A stretch of DNA of 52,830 nt, taken from positions 1 through 52,830 of the forward strand of contig JAAYCB010000314.1 of NCBI GenBank assembly GCA_012744395.1. Direction: 5' to 3'. Source of the stretch: Pirellulaceae bacterium (GTDB lineage Bacteria; Planctomycetota; Planctomycetia; Pirellulales; Thermoguttaceae). The translations under genes were made by a program, and so were the position numbers. The notes under the pieces are model-generated. The model saw only the letters and a program-made list of their open reading frames with translations, had not been told where the DNA came from and searched no databases. This document shows positions 7,387-16,287 of this stretch, piece after piece (the first letter of the stretch is position 1; the number at the start of each line of letters is the position of its first letter).

Positions 7387-8840
7387 CACTCCGCCTCCCG
7401 GGCAACGAACACGGAGGAGTCGAATCGGTAGGCGTAGTTCTTCATCGAACTGTCTCCGCTCGTGTTGCCGCTTTTGACCTGGTGCGTGTCGTCGCGGAGG
7501 TTCTGCTCCATGGCGGCGATCGTCTCGAGGTTCCTGGCAAATCCCTTCAGGCTGATTTCCCCTCCGCGGCTGCTCGGCGCGAGCGTCATATTCGTGAACA
7601 CGACGTCCTCGGCCGGCGGCGCCTTCTCCGACAGCCAGCGGAGTTGTTCGAGCCAGCGGATGTCCTCGGCAAGCCACTCGTCGATGCCCGAGGCCCTGCC
7701 TTCCGTCTCGTTGACCTTGCCAAGCTGCTTCTTCAGTTGCGCCAGTTCGCTCGACAACCGGCGGACGTCGCCCTGGAGCGTTCGTTTCTGGTAGACATTG
7801 AACAGCAGAAACCCGAGGAGCAGAACGACGGCGGCCAGGCCGATCCCCGCCGCGAGGTTCTGCTTTGTCGTCTTTTCCGTGCGCCGCCGCGGGTGGAGAA
7901 AATCGATGGCGTGCTTCTCCCGCTGCAATTCGACCTGCAAAGCGCCCAGCAGCGGCGCGAACCGATCGCTATCCGGGGGCACGCTGCGCCGCAGTTCCCC
8001 CTTGAGCTTCAAGCCGTCGAAGGGGTCGAAGGTCTCCACCGGCAGGTCGAACTCCTTCTGGAGCGCGTCGCGGAGACCGTTGTGCTTGAGCGTCGTGCCA
8101 AACAGGAGCAGCGACTGCGCCCGGCGGCCTCCGAGGAGATTCTGTGCCGCGGCCATCGTGCGGCGGATTTCCGACGAGAGCAGGTCCGCTGCCTCGACGG
8201 ACTCCAGGGGGCTCCCCGGCATCCGCGCGCTCCGCAAGAAGACCACGGTTTGATCCTCGAGGACCGTCAGGTCCGCTTCGCCGCTCAAGAGATCGATCAA
8301 CAGGCGGATCTGTCCCGGCGATCCGGCCGGACGCGCACGGCAGTAGAGCGCCGCGGCCGCGCAGGGCCGGAGCAGAATCCGTTGGGCCTTCACCCCCGCC
8401 TCGTGGCAGGTCGCTTGAATCTCCCCGATCTGCCCCGGCGCTACGGCGGCGGCGAGCACGGTCCGCGGCTCCTCCGGGTTTGTGCCCAAGGGAATGAAGT
8501 CCAGCGGCCAATCATCCTGCATCGACGCGAATTCCCGCATCGCCTGAAAACGCACCAGGTCGGGCAATTCCTCGTCGGGCGCCGGCGGCATGGAAAGCTG
8601 GCGGAGCTCAATGTTGCCGCGCCCCAACGTGACCAATGCCGGGAGCCTGCCGATCTGCCGGGTGGCCAAAGCGGCCGCAATCCGCGCGCCGGCGCTCGCC
8701 GCCGCAGCCCCCTCCGGCGGTTGGGAATCCTTCAGCGAAACGGAGAACGCCTGCTCAAAGACGATCTGCCCCGGCCGGCCGCTGGCAACCACCAGCCGGG
8801 CCTCCAGGTCGTTCCATTCAATGGCGAGAAAGTGTGCCAT
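7386..8840 (-). CDS. gspL: Type II secretion platform protein GspL/PilM-PilN-like
   Basis: 484 residues. Residues about 1-330 have the actin-like PilM/GspL cytoplasmic fold (AHFLAIEWNDLEARLVVAS at the start; LLIDLLSGEADLTVLEDQTV in the middle), which binds the GspE ATPase. A single membrane helix follows at about 345-367 (LAAGIGLAAVVLLLGFLLF), then a coiled segment (LQGDVRRLSSELAQLKKQLG) and a periplasmic ferredoxin-like PilN/GspL domain ending with SSVFVAREAE. So it equals PilM plus PilN in one chain, the GspL arrangement. It starts with ATG at 8840, 72 bases after the gspK stop, and overlaps gspM by one base. Confidence 0.82.
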   Translation of the reverse strand: MAHFLAIEWNDLEARLVVASGRPGQIVFEQAFSVSLKDSQPPEGAAAASAGARIAAALATRQIGRLPALVTLGRGNIELRQLSMPPAPDEELPDLVRFQAMREFASMQDDWPLDFIPLGTNPEEPRTVLAAAVAPGQIGEIQATCHEAGVKAQRILLRPCAAAALYCRARPAGSPGQIRLLIDLLSGEADLTVLEDQTVVFLRSARMPGSPLESVEAADLLSSEIRRTMAAAQNLLGGRRAQSLLLFGTTLKHNGLRDALQKEFDLPVETFDPFDGLKLKGELRRSVPPDSDRFAPLLGALQVELQREKHAIDFLHPRRRTEKTTKQNLAAGIGLAAVVLLLGFLLFNVYQKRTLQGDVRRLSSELAQLKKQLGKVNETEGRASGIDEWLAEDIRWLEQLRWLSEKAPPAEDVVFTNMTLAPSSRGGEISLKGFARNLETIAAMEQNLRDDTHQVKSGNTSGDSSMKNYAYRFDSSVFVAREAE

Positions 8841-8912
8841 GGCAACGTAACCTTTTTTTCTTGCCGATTGCCGGGCGAAACCGCACCGTCCGGCCGATCA
8901 CTAGACGGCGGG

Positions 8913-10472
8913 CTATTCGATTCCCAGGGCTTCCAGGGGATAACCACGTCCCAAATGGCTCATATCTTTCCAGGATAATACGGCCGCCGGGCTCTGGGTA
9001 GCGTCAATCACGACTTCCACCCGTGCAAACGGACCTCCGCCGTCGAAGTAGCCGACGACCTGCGCCCGATAGGTGCTGCCACCGGTGCAAACGTACGGTT
9101 CCAGGTTCTTCATCGTCTCCAGGTCGACCAGCCCCTGCACCAGGGGCCAGAGCGGGCAGGCCTGGCTGTCGTCGGCCTCGATCGGGTCGGCGATCCGCGT
9201 ACCCACGATCTGCTCGGCGATCTCCTCGGTCATGCCGGGGATCGTCAACAGCACAGTCCGCGAGGCCTGGTTGATGTTGATCCGGCCTGAAATCGTCTCC
9301 GCATCGACCGTGGTCACCGCGTCGAGCAGCATGGGGAGATATTCCTGCATCGAAGCCGAGTCCTGGGGAAATTGCGGCGCCAGGACCGTGGGGATTTCCT
9401 GGCCCTGGACCTTGACCTGCGTGGTCACTCCGACCAGGTCGAGCACGCTCTTGATCTCCTGCTGGGCGTCGCCGGAGAAGTCCAGGTTGTCGGTCGGCAC
9501 GGCGGTGGTTGCCGGATCATTTCCCGTCGAGGGGCCGTTCTGGCGGTAGCCGACGATGAACGTGGCCCACTCCGGGGTGAGCGCCTGTTCGAGTTCTCCG
9601 TGCAGGGTTTCGAGGTTGTCCTGGTTCAGGTTGATCTTGGCCTTGCCGTCCGCCGTCGTATTGCCTTCATAGCTGTGCACGGTCAGGTAGGCCGACCAGC
9701 CGCGGTCGAGCGCGCCGTCGGAGTTGTCGACATTGACGAGCGTTTCTCCAGACGGTTCCGACTGGTCGGCGTTGGTGTTGCGATTGGCGTCGACGCCGTA
9801 GAGCAGCCAGGGCGTGACGCCGCGGACCAGGAGCAGCTCATCGAGCGAGTCGAGCGGCCCGTTCTTGGACGCGTAGGCCGGCACGAGGGCCGAGTAATCC
9901 TCCAGTTCCGCGCCGAATTCGCGTCTCGTGTCGTCCGCGTCGATCCAGTCGAGGATCGCGTCGGCGATGTCTTCCGTCATGCCGGGAAGCAGCATCAGCG
10001 TGTCGCGCCCCGAATTGTCTTCTGAGTCCTTTTGGGCCAGGTAGTTCAGGTTGAGCTTGGTGGATTCGTCTTCCAGGCCGTAGCGAATCCCGGAGAAATA
10101 GCCGTTTTCCAGGTTGGGGGCGACCACGGTGAATCGCCCCCGTTTCTTCGCATCCGTGTCGTCGACGACCAGGGCGCCGGAAAGTTGCAGCGAATTGTCG
10201 TAGACTCCGCCCATCTCCAGCAGGGAAATCTCGTCCTGGGCGAGCAGGAGGCGGACGTAGTCGATGCCCGAATTGACCAGGGCCCGGGCCTGGATGCGGC
10301 GGCCGGCCAGTTCGGTCGCCTCGCGCTCGGCGAACATCAGTTGGGAAAAGGTCAGCGCGGCGAGACTTAAGAGCGACACGACGACGAGCACAACCACGAG
10401 GATCATCGCCCTGGGTTGCCTGTGGACACCGCGCCGATTCCCACTCGGCCGCCAGTAGGCCCTGACGTTCAT
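8913..10472 (-). CDS. gspK: Type II secretion minor pseudopilin GspK
   Basis: 519 residues. A basic leader ends at about residue 22 (RQPRA), followed by the hydrophobic stretch MILVVVLVVVSLLSLAALTF, without the Glu5 that other pseudopilins carry, as is usual for GspK. The periplasmic part has GspK landmarks: LVNSGIDYVRLLLAQ, KLNLNYL, and two helix-hairpin-helix-like segments (LMLLPGMTEDIADAILDWID about 175-195, VLLTIPGMTEEIAEQIVGTR about 420-440), plus INLNQ and ININQA motifs. It is longer than most GspK (about 320 residues). Its ATG overlaps the gspJ stop by four bases (ATGA). Role: tip of the pseudopilus, with GspI and GspJ. Confidence 0.88.
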   Translation of the reverse strand: MNVRAYWRPSGNRRGVHRQPRAMILVVVLVVVSLLSLAALTFSQLMFAEREATELAGRRIQARALVNSGIDYVRLLLAQDEISLLEMGGVYDNSLQLSGALVVDDTDAKKRGRFTVVAPNLENGYFSGIRYGLEDESTKLNLNYLAQKDSEDNSGRDTLMLLPGMTEDIADAILDWIDADDTRREFGAELEDYSALVPAYASKNGPLDSLDELLLVRGVTPWLLYGVDANRNTNADQSEPSGETLVNVDNSDGALDRGWSAYLTVHSYEGNTTADGKAKINLNQDNLETLHGELEQALTPEWATFIVGYRQNGPSTGNDPATTAVPTDNLDFSGDAQQEIKSVLDLVGVTTQVKVQGQEIPTVLAPQFPQDSASMQEYLPMLLDAVTTVDAETISGRININQASRTVLLTIPGMTEEIAEQIVGTRIADPIEADDSQACPLWPLVQGLVDLETMKNLEPYVCTGGSTYRAQVVGYFDGGGPFARVEVVIDATQSPAAVLSWKDMSHLGRGYPLEALGIE

Positions 10473-11647
10473 CGGTTCCCTCCTCCACTCCGGTTCCCGC
10501 CCCCGCCGCCCCCGCCGCCACCGCCGCCGCCAGTCCCGCCGCCGCCAGTCCCGCCGCCGCCAGTCCCGCCGCCGCCAGTCCCGCCACCGCCAGTCCCGCC
10601 ACCGCCAGTCCCGCCGCCGGACGGGCGACTGGTATCCGACGTGCCGCTCGTGCTTCCTGAGGTGGCGCCCCCCTCGGTGGCAGCCTCAGCGGAAGCTCCG
10701 CTGGCCACCGGCAGGGCGACCGTCAGGGCATAGATGAAATTCACCGATTCGCCGGTCGATAAGGTGCTGCCGGCGGCGGAGGTCATCCGGTCATACTCGC
10801 TGCGCGGCAGGATCGAGAGGGCAATATGAACGGCGATCGGCAGGCCTCCCATCTCGGCCGTGTTCCAAGCGTCGGTCCATTGGGTGCCGTCGTAATAGAG
10901 GAATTCGATGCCGGTCACCTCGGGAGCGATTGGCTGCAACTGGGTGTCCACCTCGGCCATCAGCCCCTGGTCTTCGGCCCAGCGGGTCACGGCGCGGTCG
11001 ATCTCGCGGCGCACCAGGCCGCCCTCGCACTGGCCGGAACTGTCGTAGGCGCCGGTCGTCGACGCCAGGAAATATGCCACCGTTTTGACGTCGCTGACCC
11101 GGTCTTCGAGCGTCTCCGCGCCGCTGGGGAGGGTCTCGTAGTCATACTGGTCGAGTCGCGGCGTACGGGAGACATCGATCTGGAGCCAATCCGACTCGCC
11201 GTACAGGCCGACAGCGAGTTGGGTTGTCTCCGTGCTGGCGCTGGCGGATTCCATCGACGTGGATGTGGTTGACGTCGCGGTCGTTGCGCTCGATGCGCTT
11301 CCTGCCGTCCCCGCCGTCCCCGCGGTTCCTGTGCCGCCGGTAGCTCCGGCGGTTTCAGAACCGCTCGAAGAACCGGACGTCGACGCGGTCATCACGCCGT
11401 CGACGGTGACCGGGTTGGCGACGGCCAGGTTGCGCAAGTCGTCGGCGATGCGGTGCAACAGGGCGCGGGCGAGTTGGGCCTCTTCGACGTGCGTCCGGCC
11501 CGATTGGACGCACCGCAGGTGAACGTCGACGGCGGTGGCCAACGCCACGAGGACCAGCGCGGCCAGTCCCAGCGAGAGGAGGACCTCGATGAGGGTGAAA
11601 CCGCCCGGGCGGCTGCATTCTGGCGCGGCACTGAACGTTCGAGTCAC
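10469..11647 (-). CDS. gspJ: Type II secretion minor pseudopilin GspJ with Gly-rich tail
   Basis: 392 residues. It starts with GTG, overlapping the gspI stop by four bases (GTGA). A prepilin leader ends at PGG, followed by FTLIEVLLSLGLAALVLVAL with the conserved Glu5. The body has GspJ-like features (ALLHRIADDLRNLAV; GIEFLYYDGTQWTDAWN). Two parts are odd: a Ser/Thr/Gly/Ala-only insert at about residues 88-140 (TGGTGTAGTAGTAGSASS) and a C-terminal tail of about 45 residues made of GGGGT repeats ending in poly-Gly and NRSGGGNR. Canonical GspJ is about 200 residues without these. The tail is encoded by a 15-bp minisatellite, so its length probably varies between strains. Confidence 0.85.
   Translation of the reverse strand: MTRTFSAAPECSRPGGFTLIEVLLSLGLAALVLVALATAVDVHLRCVQSGRTHVEEAQLARALLHRIADDLRNLAVANPVTVDGVMTASTSGSSSGSETAGATGGTGTAGTAGTAGSASSATTATSTTSTSMESASASTETTQLAVGLYGESDWLQIDVSRTPRLDQYDYETLPSGAETLEDRVSDVKTVAYFLASTTGAYDSSGQCEGGLVRREIDRAVTRWAEDQGLMAEVDTQLQPIAPEVTGIEFLYYDGTQWTDAWNTAEMGGLPIAVHIALSILPRSEYDRMTSAAGSTLSTGESVNFIYALTVALPVASGASAEAATEGGATSGSTSGTSDTSRPSGGGTGGGGTGGGGTGGGGTGGGGTGGGGTGGGGGGGGGGGGNRSGGGNR
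10497..10620. repeat. 15-bp minisatellite encoding the GGGGT tail of GspJ
   Basis: About six tandem copies of CCGCCGCCAGTCCCG (plus strand), some with GCCACC in place of GCCGCC, followed on the left by GCC/CCG runs that encode poly-Gly on the minus strand. Confidence 0.85.
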
Positions 11648-12141
11648 TGGATTTCTTCCGTTGCCGTTTCCACGGGGGTGATCGCGGATTCGTCAAGAAC
11701 CAGTCGGGTCAAGGTGAATCGGATCGGGTTCTTGGTGATCGCCGGGTCCTGCGATACGGTCACCGCCACCTGGACGAGCCCCGCCACGTCGATCACCTGC
11801 GACTCGACCGAGTAGAGCCAGCCGGTCTCGTAGGAGTCGGTCGACGATTCCAGCAGCGAGTCCTGCATCCGCTCGATCGGCACATCGGCCACCGCGTTGG
11901 CCGTGAGCAGGCCGGCCTCGATCTCGGCGAGCTTCGATTCGCAGTAAAGCTGGGCATCGGTCAGGTCGCGGGCGATCCGCGCGTTGTGCATTCCCTGCCG
12001 CACGGCTTCCCCCAGGATGGCCATTGCCCCGCCGAGGATCGCCAAGGAGAGGATGACTTCCAGCAGCGAGAACCCGCGCCGGCCTGGGCCTGTCTTCCGC
12101 CCGGCAACGCACGGCGCGTGTGTGTCACTCCTGCACTGCAT
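11644..12141 (-). CDS. gspI: Type II secretion minor pseudopilin GspI
   Basis: 165 residues from ATG 12141; this start is preferred over the ones at 12147 and 12159 because GGAGG lies six bases before it. The prepilin site is GRRG/FSLLEVILSLAILGGAMAIL with Glu5. The body is short and beta-rich, with the GspI-like pattern TDAQLYCESKLAEIEAGLL, which resembles the typical AxxxAxxKxxE region after the helix. It overlaps the end of gspH by 17 bases and the start of gspJ by four, so these genes are translated together. GspI initiates the pseudopilus tip with GspJ and GspK. Confidence 0.85.
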   Translation of the reverse strand: MQCRSDTHAPCVAGRKTGPGRRGFSLLEVILSLAILGGAMAILGEAVRQGMHNARIARDLTDAQLYCESKLAEIEAGLLTANAVADVPIERMQDSLLESSTDSYETGWLYSVESQVIDVAGLVQVAVTVSQDPAITKNPIRFTLTRLVLDESAITPVETATEEIQ

Positions 12142-12724
12142 TTCCATCCTCCGCCGCACGGGGTTCGCCCACGGTCATCACGCCCGTCAATCCGCGGAGC
12201 GAGATTTCGATCTGCCGCTGGTGCCGGTTCTCCAGGATCAGCGTGGCCGTCGATGTCGTTCCGTCGGGGTAAAACAGGATCGGCTCAGACAACTGGCCAT
12301 CGGCCGGCACGGCGTCTCCCTCGCGCTGGGCGAAGATCGCCGCCCGGCCATCAAACAGCGTCTGCCCGCCGGCGAAGCGGACGTCTTCGGGCAGGGTGTG
12401 CCGGCGGCTGGCGGCCGCCGGGGCGGCCTGATCGGCGGGGGGCACGTCGACCGCCTCGGGGCCGGCCTGGGCGGCGATCTCGAACCGGTTCTCGCCAATC
12501 GTGCAGCGAAAGGCGAAGGTCTGGCCGGTCGTCATCGCCTCGACGCGCGCCCGAGTCCAGGCCGTGCGAACCTGGTCGGCGGCCTTGCGGAGCCGCTGGT
12601 TGGCCATCGGCCGATCCAGGGCGGGCCAGGTCATCGCGCTGAGGATCACGAGCAGGGCCAGGACGAGGAGCACTTCGAGCAGCGTGATGGCGCGGCGATC
12701 CGATTCTGAAGATCCGCAATGCAT
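12125..12724 (-). CDS. gspH: Type II secretion minor pseudopilin GspH
   Basis: 199 residues, ATG start. The N-terminal prepilin-like site reads SDRRA/ITLLEVLLVLALLVIL, with Glu5 present but Ala in place of the usual Gly at -1; Ala is tolerated by some prepilin peptidases. Next comes the GspH-type helix (PALDRPMANQRLRKAADQV), then RTAWTRARVEAMTTGQTFAF, a typical FimT/GspH stretch. The globular part carries a GspH-like VRFAGG motif and a long Ala/Pro-rich loop (about 90-105). It lies 71 bases after gspG and overlaps gspI. Assignment to GspH rather than another FimT-like pilin rests on operon position. Confidence 0.82.
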   Translation of the reverse strand: MHCGSSESDRRAITLLEVLLVLALLVILSAMTWPALDRPMANQRLRKAADQVRTAWTRARVEAMTTGQTFAFRCTIGENRFEIAAQAGPEAVDVPPADQAAPAAASRRHTLPEDVRFAGGQTLFDGRAAIFAQREGDAVPADGQLSEPILFYPDGTTSTATLILENRHQRQIEISLRGLTGVMTVGEPRAAEDGNAVQE

Positions 12725-12795
12725 AGGGTAGCCACCATCCGATCAGCACTCGCCATGCCGGCGCGCGGCGTCCCTGCATCGGCGCCGATCCCCAT

Positions 12796-13236
12796 TTACT
12801 GCGTGGTCGACCAATTGCCGACGTCGTCGTCGGTTCCATCCATCATGTCGGGCCCCATCGACCAGATGTCCGGTTTGCCTTCCTCGTGGGTGCCGGGATA
12901 GGCGTATTGGTAGGGCTGGTCCCAGGGATCGAGGGGCACGGCCTTTCCCAGGTAGGGCCCCGCCCATTTCTCTTCATTGGGAAGATCGCTCGGCGCGGTG
13001 CGGAGCGCTTCCAAACCCTGCTCGGTCGACGGGTAATCGCCGACGTCGAGCCGATAAGCCTCCAGGGGGGTCTCAAACGCCCCAATCTGCGTCTTGGCGG
13101 CGTTGATGTACGCCCGTTTCTGGATCGGTCCGTAGGCCGTCACCGCCAGCGAGGCGATCACGACCAGAATCACGAGGACCAAGAGGACCTCGACGAGGGT
13201 GAAGCCGCGCCGGTCGGGTCGGCGTTGTTTCGACAT
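12796..13236 (-). CDS. gspG: Type II secretion major pseudopilin GspG
   Basis: 146 residues from ATG 13236; the longer GTG version lacks the typical leader. Leader MSKQRRPDRRG, cleavage before FTLVEVLLVLVILVVIASLA with Glu5. The body shows the GspG signature: FETPLEAYRLDVGDYPSTEQGLE split as in the family, AGPYL, DPWDQPYQYAYPG, and the C-terminal calcium site loop with WSMGPDMMDGTDDDVGNW. GspG polymerises into the pseudopilus that pushes substrates through the secretin. It sits 47 bases after the gspF stop. Among the best-supported calls in the window. Confidence 0.95.
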   Translation of the reverse strand: MSKQRRPDRRGFTLVEVLLVLVILVVIASLAVTAYGPIQKRAYINAAKTQIGAFETPLEAYRLDVGDYPSTEQGLEALRTAPSDLPNEEKWAGPYLGKAVPLDPWDQPYQYAYPGTHEEGKPDIWSMGPDMMDGTDDDVGNWSTTQ

Positions 13237-13283
13237 GGATCGGTGACTCCTTGGGCTGAAGGCGTTCGCGCTGACTGGTTTCA

Positions 13284-14486
13284 CTAGATTGTCGTGCTCA
13301 TCTTGAGAACCGGCAAGAGCAGGGCGATGACCAGCACCAGCACGACGCTTGCCAGCAGGAGGAGCATCAGCGGCTCGATCAGCCGGACGGCGATGTCCAG
13401 TTCGCGCCAGGTCCGCCGTTCGAGCGAGTCGGCGATGCCCAGCAGGACGTTTTCGAGGGTGTTGGATTCTTCGGCCACCGCGATCATTTCAACGACCATC
13501 GGGGGGAAATGCCCGCTGGAGGCAAGCGGACCGGCAAGAGACTGGCCGGCGGCGATCTCTTCCGACGCTTTGAGCACGGCCTGCCCGAGCATCCGGTTGC
13601 CGGTCGCGTCGGAGGAGATCTCCAGCGAACGGACGATCGGCACGCCGTTGTGGAGCAATGTCCCCAGGACCCGGCAGAATCGGGCGACGGCCAGGCTCAG
13701 GAAGACCTTGCCGACAATCGGCAGCTTGATCCGGACGCGGTCGAGCCAGAGTCGCCCCGCGGCGGTCTTCAGCCAGCGCGAGAGGAACAGGGCCGCGGCG
13801 ACGATCGCCACGAGCATGTACGGGCCATAGCCCCACATCAGGTCGCTGGTCGTCAAGAGGATATCGGTGACCACGGGCAGCTCGCCCCGTTGCCGCAGAT
13901 TCTCAAACAGGCTTTCGAACTTGGGGACAAAGAAGACCATCAGGACGATCACCACCAGGGTTCCCACGACGCCCAGAAAGACGGGATAGGCCAGCGCGCC
14001 GGTGGTCCGCTTCCGCAGGTCTTCCTGGGTCTCCGTGAAATCGGCCACGCGCGTGAGGGCTTCCTCGAGGAAGCCTCCCTCGCTGCCCGCCCGGATCATG
14101 CTGACGGACATCTCGCCGAAGATCCGCGGGAAGCGGCCCATGGCTTCGGCCAGCGTGGCCCCGTCTTCCACCAGCCGGTGGACCTCCTGGAGGACTTCCT
14201 TGAGCCCCGAGTGGTTGGCTTGCCGGATCAGCACCGCCAGGCTCCGCAGCATGGGCACGCCGCTCCGCAGCAGGTCGGCAAGCTGGCTGAAGCAGGTCGC
14301 GCGAATCTGGGCGGGAACGCGGCGGACATTCGTGCCGTGCGTCACCGGTGCGTCCGCCCGGACTTCGACGGGAAACAGCGAGCGGCTGGCAATCGCGGCC
14401 AGCGCTTCTCTCTCCGAGGCGGCCGTGACCGCGCCGGTCACTCGTTGACCTTGGGGATTTCGTGCTACGTACGAGAACTCGGGCAT
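13284..14486 (-). CDS. gspF: Type II secretion inner-membrane protein GspF
   Basis: 400 residues from ATG 14486 (MPEFSYVARNPQGQRVTGAV); an upstream in-frame extension to 14636 overlaps gspE and is not needed. It has the N-terminal GspF domain, two T2SF cytoplasmic four-helix domains (first with FSQLADLLRSGVPMLRSLAV, second with RFCRVLGTLLHNGVPIVRSL) and three membrane segments at about 165-190 (YPVFLGVVGTLVVIVLMVFF), 215-235, and 370-395 near the C terminus (LMLLLLASVVLVLVIALLLP). This is the standard length and layout. It couples GspE ATP hydrolysis to pseudopilus growth. It follows gspE by 109 bases. Confidence 0.95.
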   Translation of the reverse strand: MPEFSYVARNPQGQRVTGAVTAASEREALAAIASRSLFPVEVRADAPVTHGTNVRRVPAQIRATCFSQLADLLRSGVPMLRSLAVLIRQANHSGLKEVLQEVHRLVEDGATLAEAMGRFPRIFGEMSVSMIRAGSEGGFLEEALTRVADFTETQEDLRKRTTGALAYPVFLGVVGTLVVIVLMVFFVPKFESLFENLRQRGELPVVTDILLTTSDLMWGYGPYMLVAIVAAALFLSRWLKTAAGRLWLDRVRIKLPIVGKVFLSLAVARFCRVLGTLLHNGVPIVRSLEISSDATGNRMLGQAVLKASEEIAAGQSLAGPLASSGHFPPMVVEMIAVAEESNTLENVLLGIADSLERRTWRELDIAVRLIEPLMLLLLASVVLVLVIALLLPVLKMSTTI

Positions 14487-14595
14487 GGTGCGACGTCGGT
14501 GCGCCTCCCATGAAGAGATGAACAGCCCGCGACCGTCCTCCGGCCGCACGGCCCGCCGGGCGCCTGGGGCCGGAGGCAGACGGCTGGAACGGAGG

Positions 14596-16287
14596 CTAAT
14601 ACGGATTCTCCTTGGTGACGCGAACGATCTCCTCAATCGTCGTGATTCCGGCCAGGACCTTTTCCCAACCGTCTTCGCGCATGGTCTGCATGCCCTGCTC
14701 CCGAGCCTGCTTCTGAATCGTCCAGGTGTTGGCCCGATCGTGGGCCAACCGCCGGATCGCCTCGGTCGTAATCAGCAGTTCGAACAGGCCGATGCGGCCG
14801 CGGTAGCCGAGGCCGCGGCAAACGCGGCATCCCCGCGGGCGGTAGAGGGTGGCGTCCTCGATCCGGTCGGCGGGAAAATCGTTGGGCAGCTCCGTTGGGG
14901 CCGGCTTGTAGGGCTCGCGGCACTCGGCACACAAGACGCGCACGAGCCGCTGGCCCATCACGGCTTCCAGCGTGCTGGCAACCAGGAAAGGCTCGACCTG
15001 CATGTCGGTCAACCGCGTGTAAGCGCCCGATGCATCATTGGTGTGGAGCGTGCTGAACACCATATGGCCGGTGAGCGACGCCTGGATGGCGTTCTCGGCC
15101 GTCTCCAGGTCGCGGATTTCGCCCACCAGGACGACATCGGGATCGTGGCGGAGGATGCTCCGCAGGCAATGCGCGAAAGTCAGGCCGATCTTGCTGTAGA
15201 CCTGGATCTGGTTAATCCCTTGAAGCTGATACTCGACCGGGTCTTCCGTCGTGATGATCTTCGTCTCCGGCGAGCGGATTTCCAGCAGCGAACCGTAGAG
15301 CGTGGTCGTCTTGCCGGAGCCGGTCGGGCCGACCGAGAGCACGATCCCGTGCGGCAACTGGATGATCTCCCGGTACATCTCGTAGACGCGCGGCTGCATC
15401 CCCAGCTTGGCGAGGGAGAAATCGATGGAGCTCTTGTCCAACAGGCGCAGCACGATCCCTTCGCCGTGGATCATCGGCAGCACGGACACGCGCACATCCA
15501 CTTCGCGCCCCATGACCTTCAATTGGATGCGGCCGTCCTGCGGCAAGCGCCGCTCGGCGATGTTCATCCGGGCCATGATCTTCAAGCGGCTGATGATCGC
15601 GGCGCGGAATCGGCTGATCTCGGGCGGGACCGGTTGCGGGTGGAGCACGCCGTCGATCCGGTAGCGAATCCGCAGCCCGTCCGCTTCCGATTCGATGTGA
15701 ACGTCGCTGGCCCGCGACTCCAAGGCCTCCAGGAGAATTTCATTGACCAGGCGGATCACCGAGGGTTCCTGAGCCATCTCCGAAAGCTCGGAACCGTCGG
15801 TCTCGATGTCGCCTACCAGTTCGATCTCTTCTTCGGCCGTCTGGGCGAGCAGGCCCTCCACCGTCTCGCTGCCCACGCCCAGGTGTTTCTTGATCAGCTT
15901 GGAAATCTCTTCCGCCGCGGCGAGCACGGGAACCACGGACTTGCCGGTGGCGGAACTGATCTCGTCCAGGGCATACAGGTTGAACGGGTCGCTTGTGGCG
16001 ACAATCAGGGACCCGTTCTTCTGCTCGATCGGAAAGATCGATTCGCGATGGATCAACTTCGCGGGGAAGCTTCTCAGCAGCGAAAGGTCCACTTCCATGT
16101 CGGCCAGATCGACGAAACGGACGCCAACCTCCTCGCCCAGTGCGCGGAGCGCCGACTCTTCGCTGAGGAATCCGAGCCGCACGGCAGCCTCGTCCAACCG
16201 CATCCCATCGGTCTGGGCACGGCGCGATTGCTCGACCTGGTTCGGATCGAGAAGTCCTTTTTTCAGCAAAACTTCACCAGCTTCCAT
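14596..16287 (-). CDS. gspE: Type II secretion ATPase GspE
   Basis: 563 residues from ATG 16287; a GTG codon directly before it could also serve. N-terminal MshEN-type domain (LLKKGLLDPNQVEQSRRAQ) to about 150, then the ATPase core: ASDVHIE, Walker A GPTGSGKTTT at 320-329, Asp box IITTEDPVEY, Walker B DVVLVGEIRD at about 383-392, His box STLHTNDASGAYTRL. Four Cys form the zinc-binding module typical of GspE/PilB: CAEC near 452 and CRVC near 490. Role: cytoplasmic ATPase that drives pseudopilus assembly. First gene of the nine-gene operon. GspE fits better than PilB because pseudopilin and GspK-L-M genes follow. Confidence 0.95.
   Translation of the reverse strand: MEAGEVLLKKGLLDPNQVEQSRRAQTDGMRLDEAAVRLGFLSEESALRALGEEVGVRFVDLADMEVDLSLLRSFPAKLIHRESIFPIEQKNGSLIVATSDPFNLYALDEISSATGKSVVPVLAAAEEISKLIKKHLGVGSETVEGLLAQTAEEEIELVGDIETDGSELSEMAQEPSVIRLVNEILLEALESRASDVHIESEADGLRIRYRIDGVLHPQPVPPEISRFRAAIISRLKIMARMNIAERRLPQDGRIQLKVMGREVDVRVSVLPMIHGEGIVLRLLDKSSIDFSLAKLGMQPRVYEMYREIIQLPHGIVLSVGPTGSGKTTTLYGSLLEIRSPETKIITTEDPVEYQLQGINQIQVYSKIGLTFAHCLRSILRHDPDVVLVGEIRDLETAENAIQASLTGHMVFSTLHTNDASGAYTRLTDMQVEPFLVASTLEAVMGQRLVRVLCAECREPYKPAPTELPNDFPADRIEDATLYRPRGCRVCRGLGYRGRIGLFELLITTEAIRRLAHDRANTWTIQKQAREQGMQTMREDGWEKVLAGITTIEEIVRVTKENPY

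Noticed and set aside
13284..14636. Longer GspF start at 14636
   Set aside because: The extra 50 residues overlap gspE and are Arg/Pro-rich; MPEFSYVARN at 14486 is the family start.
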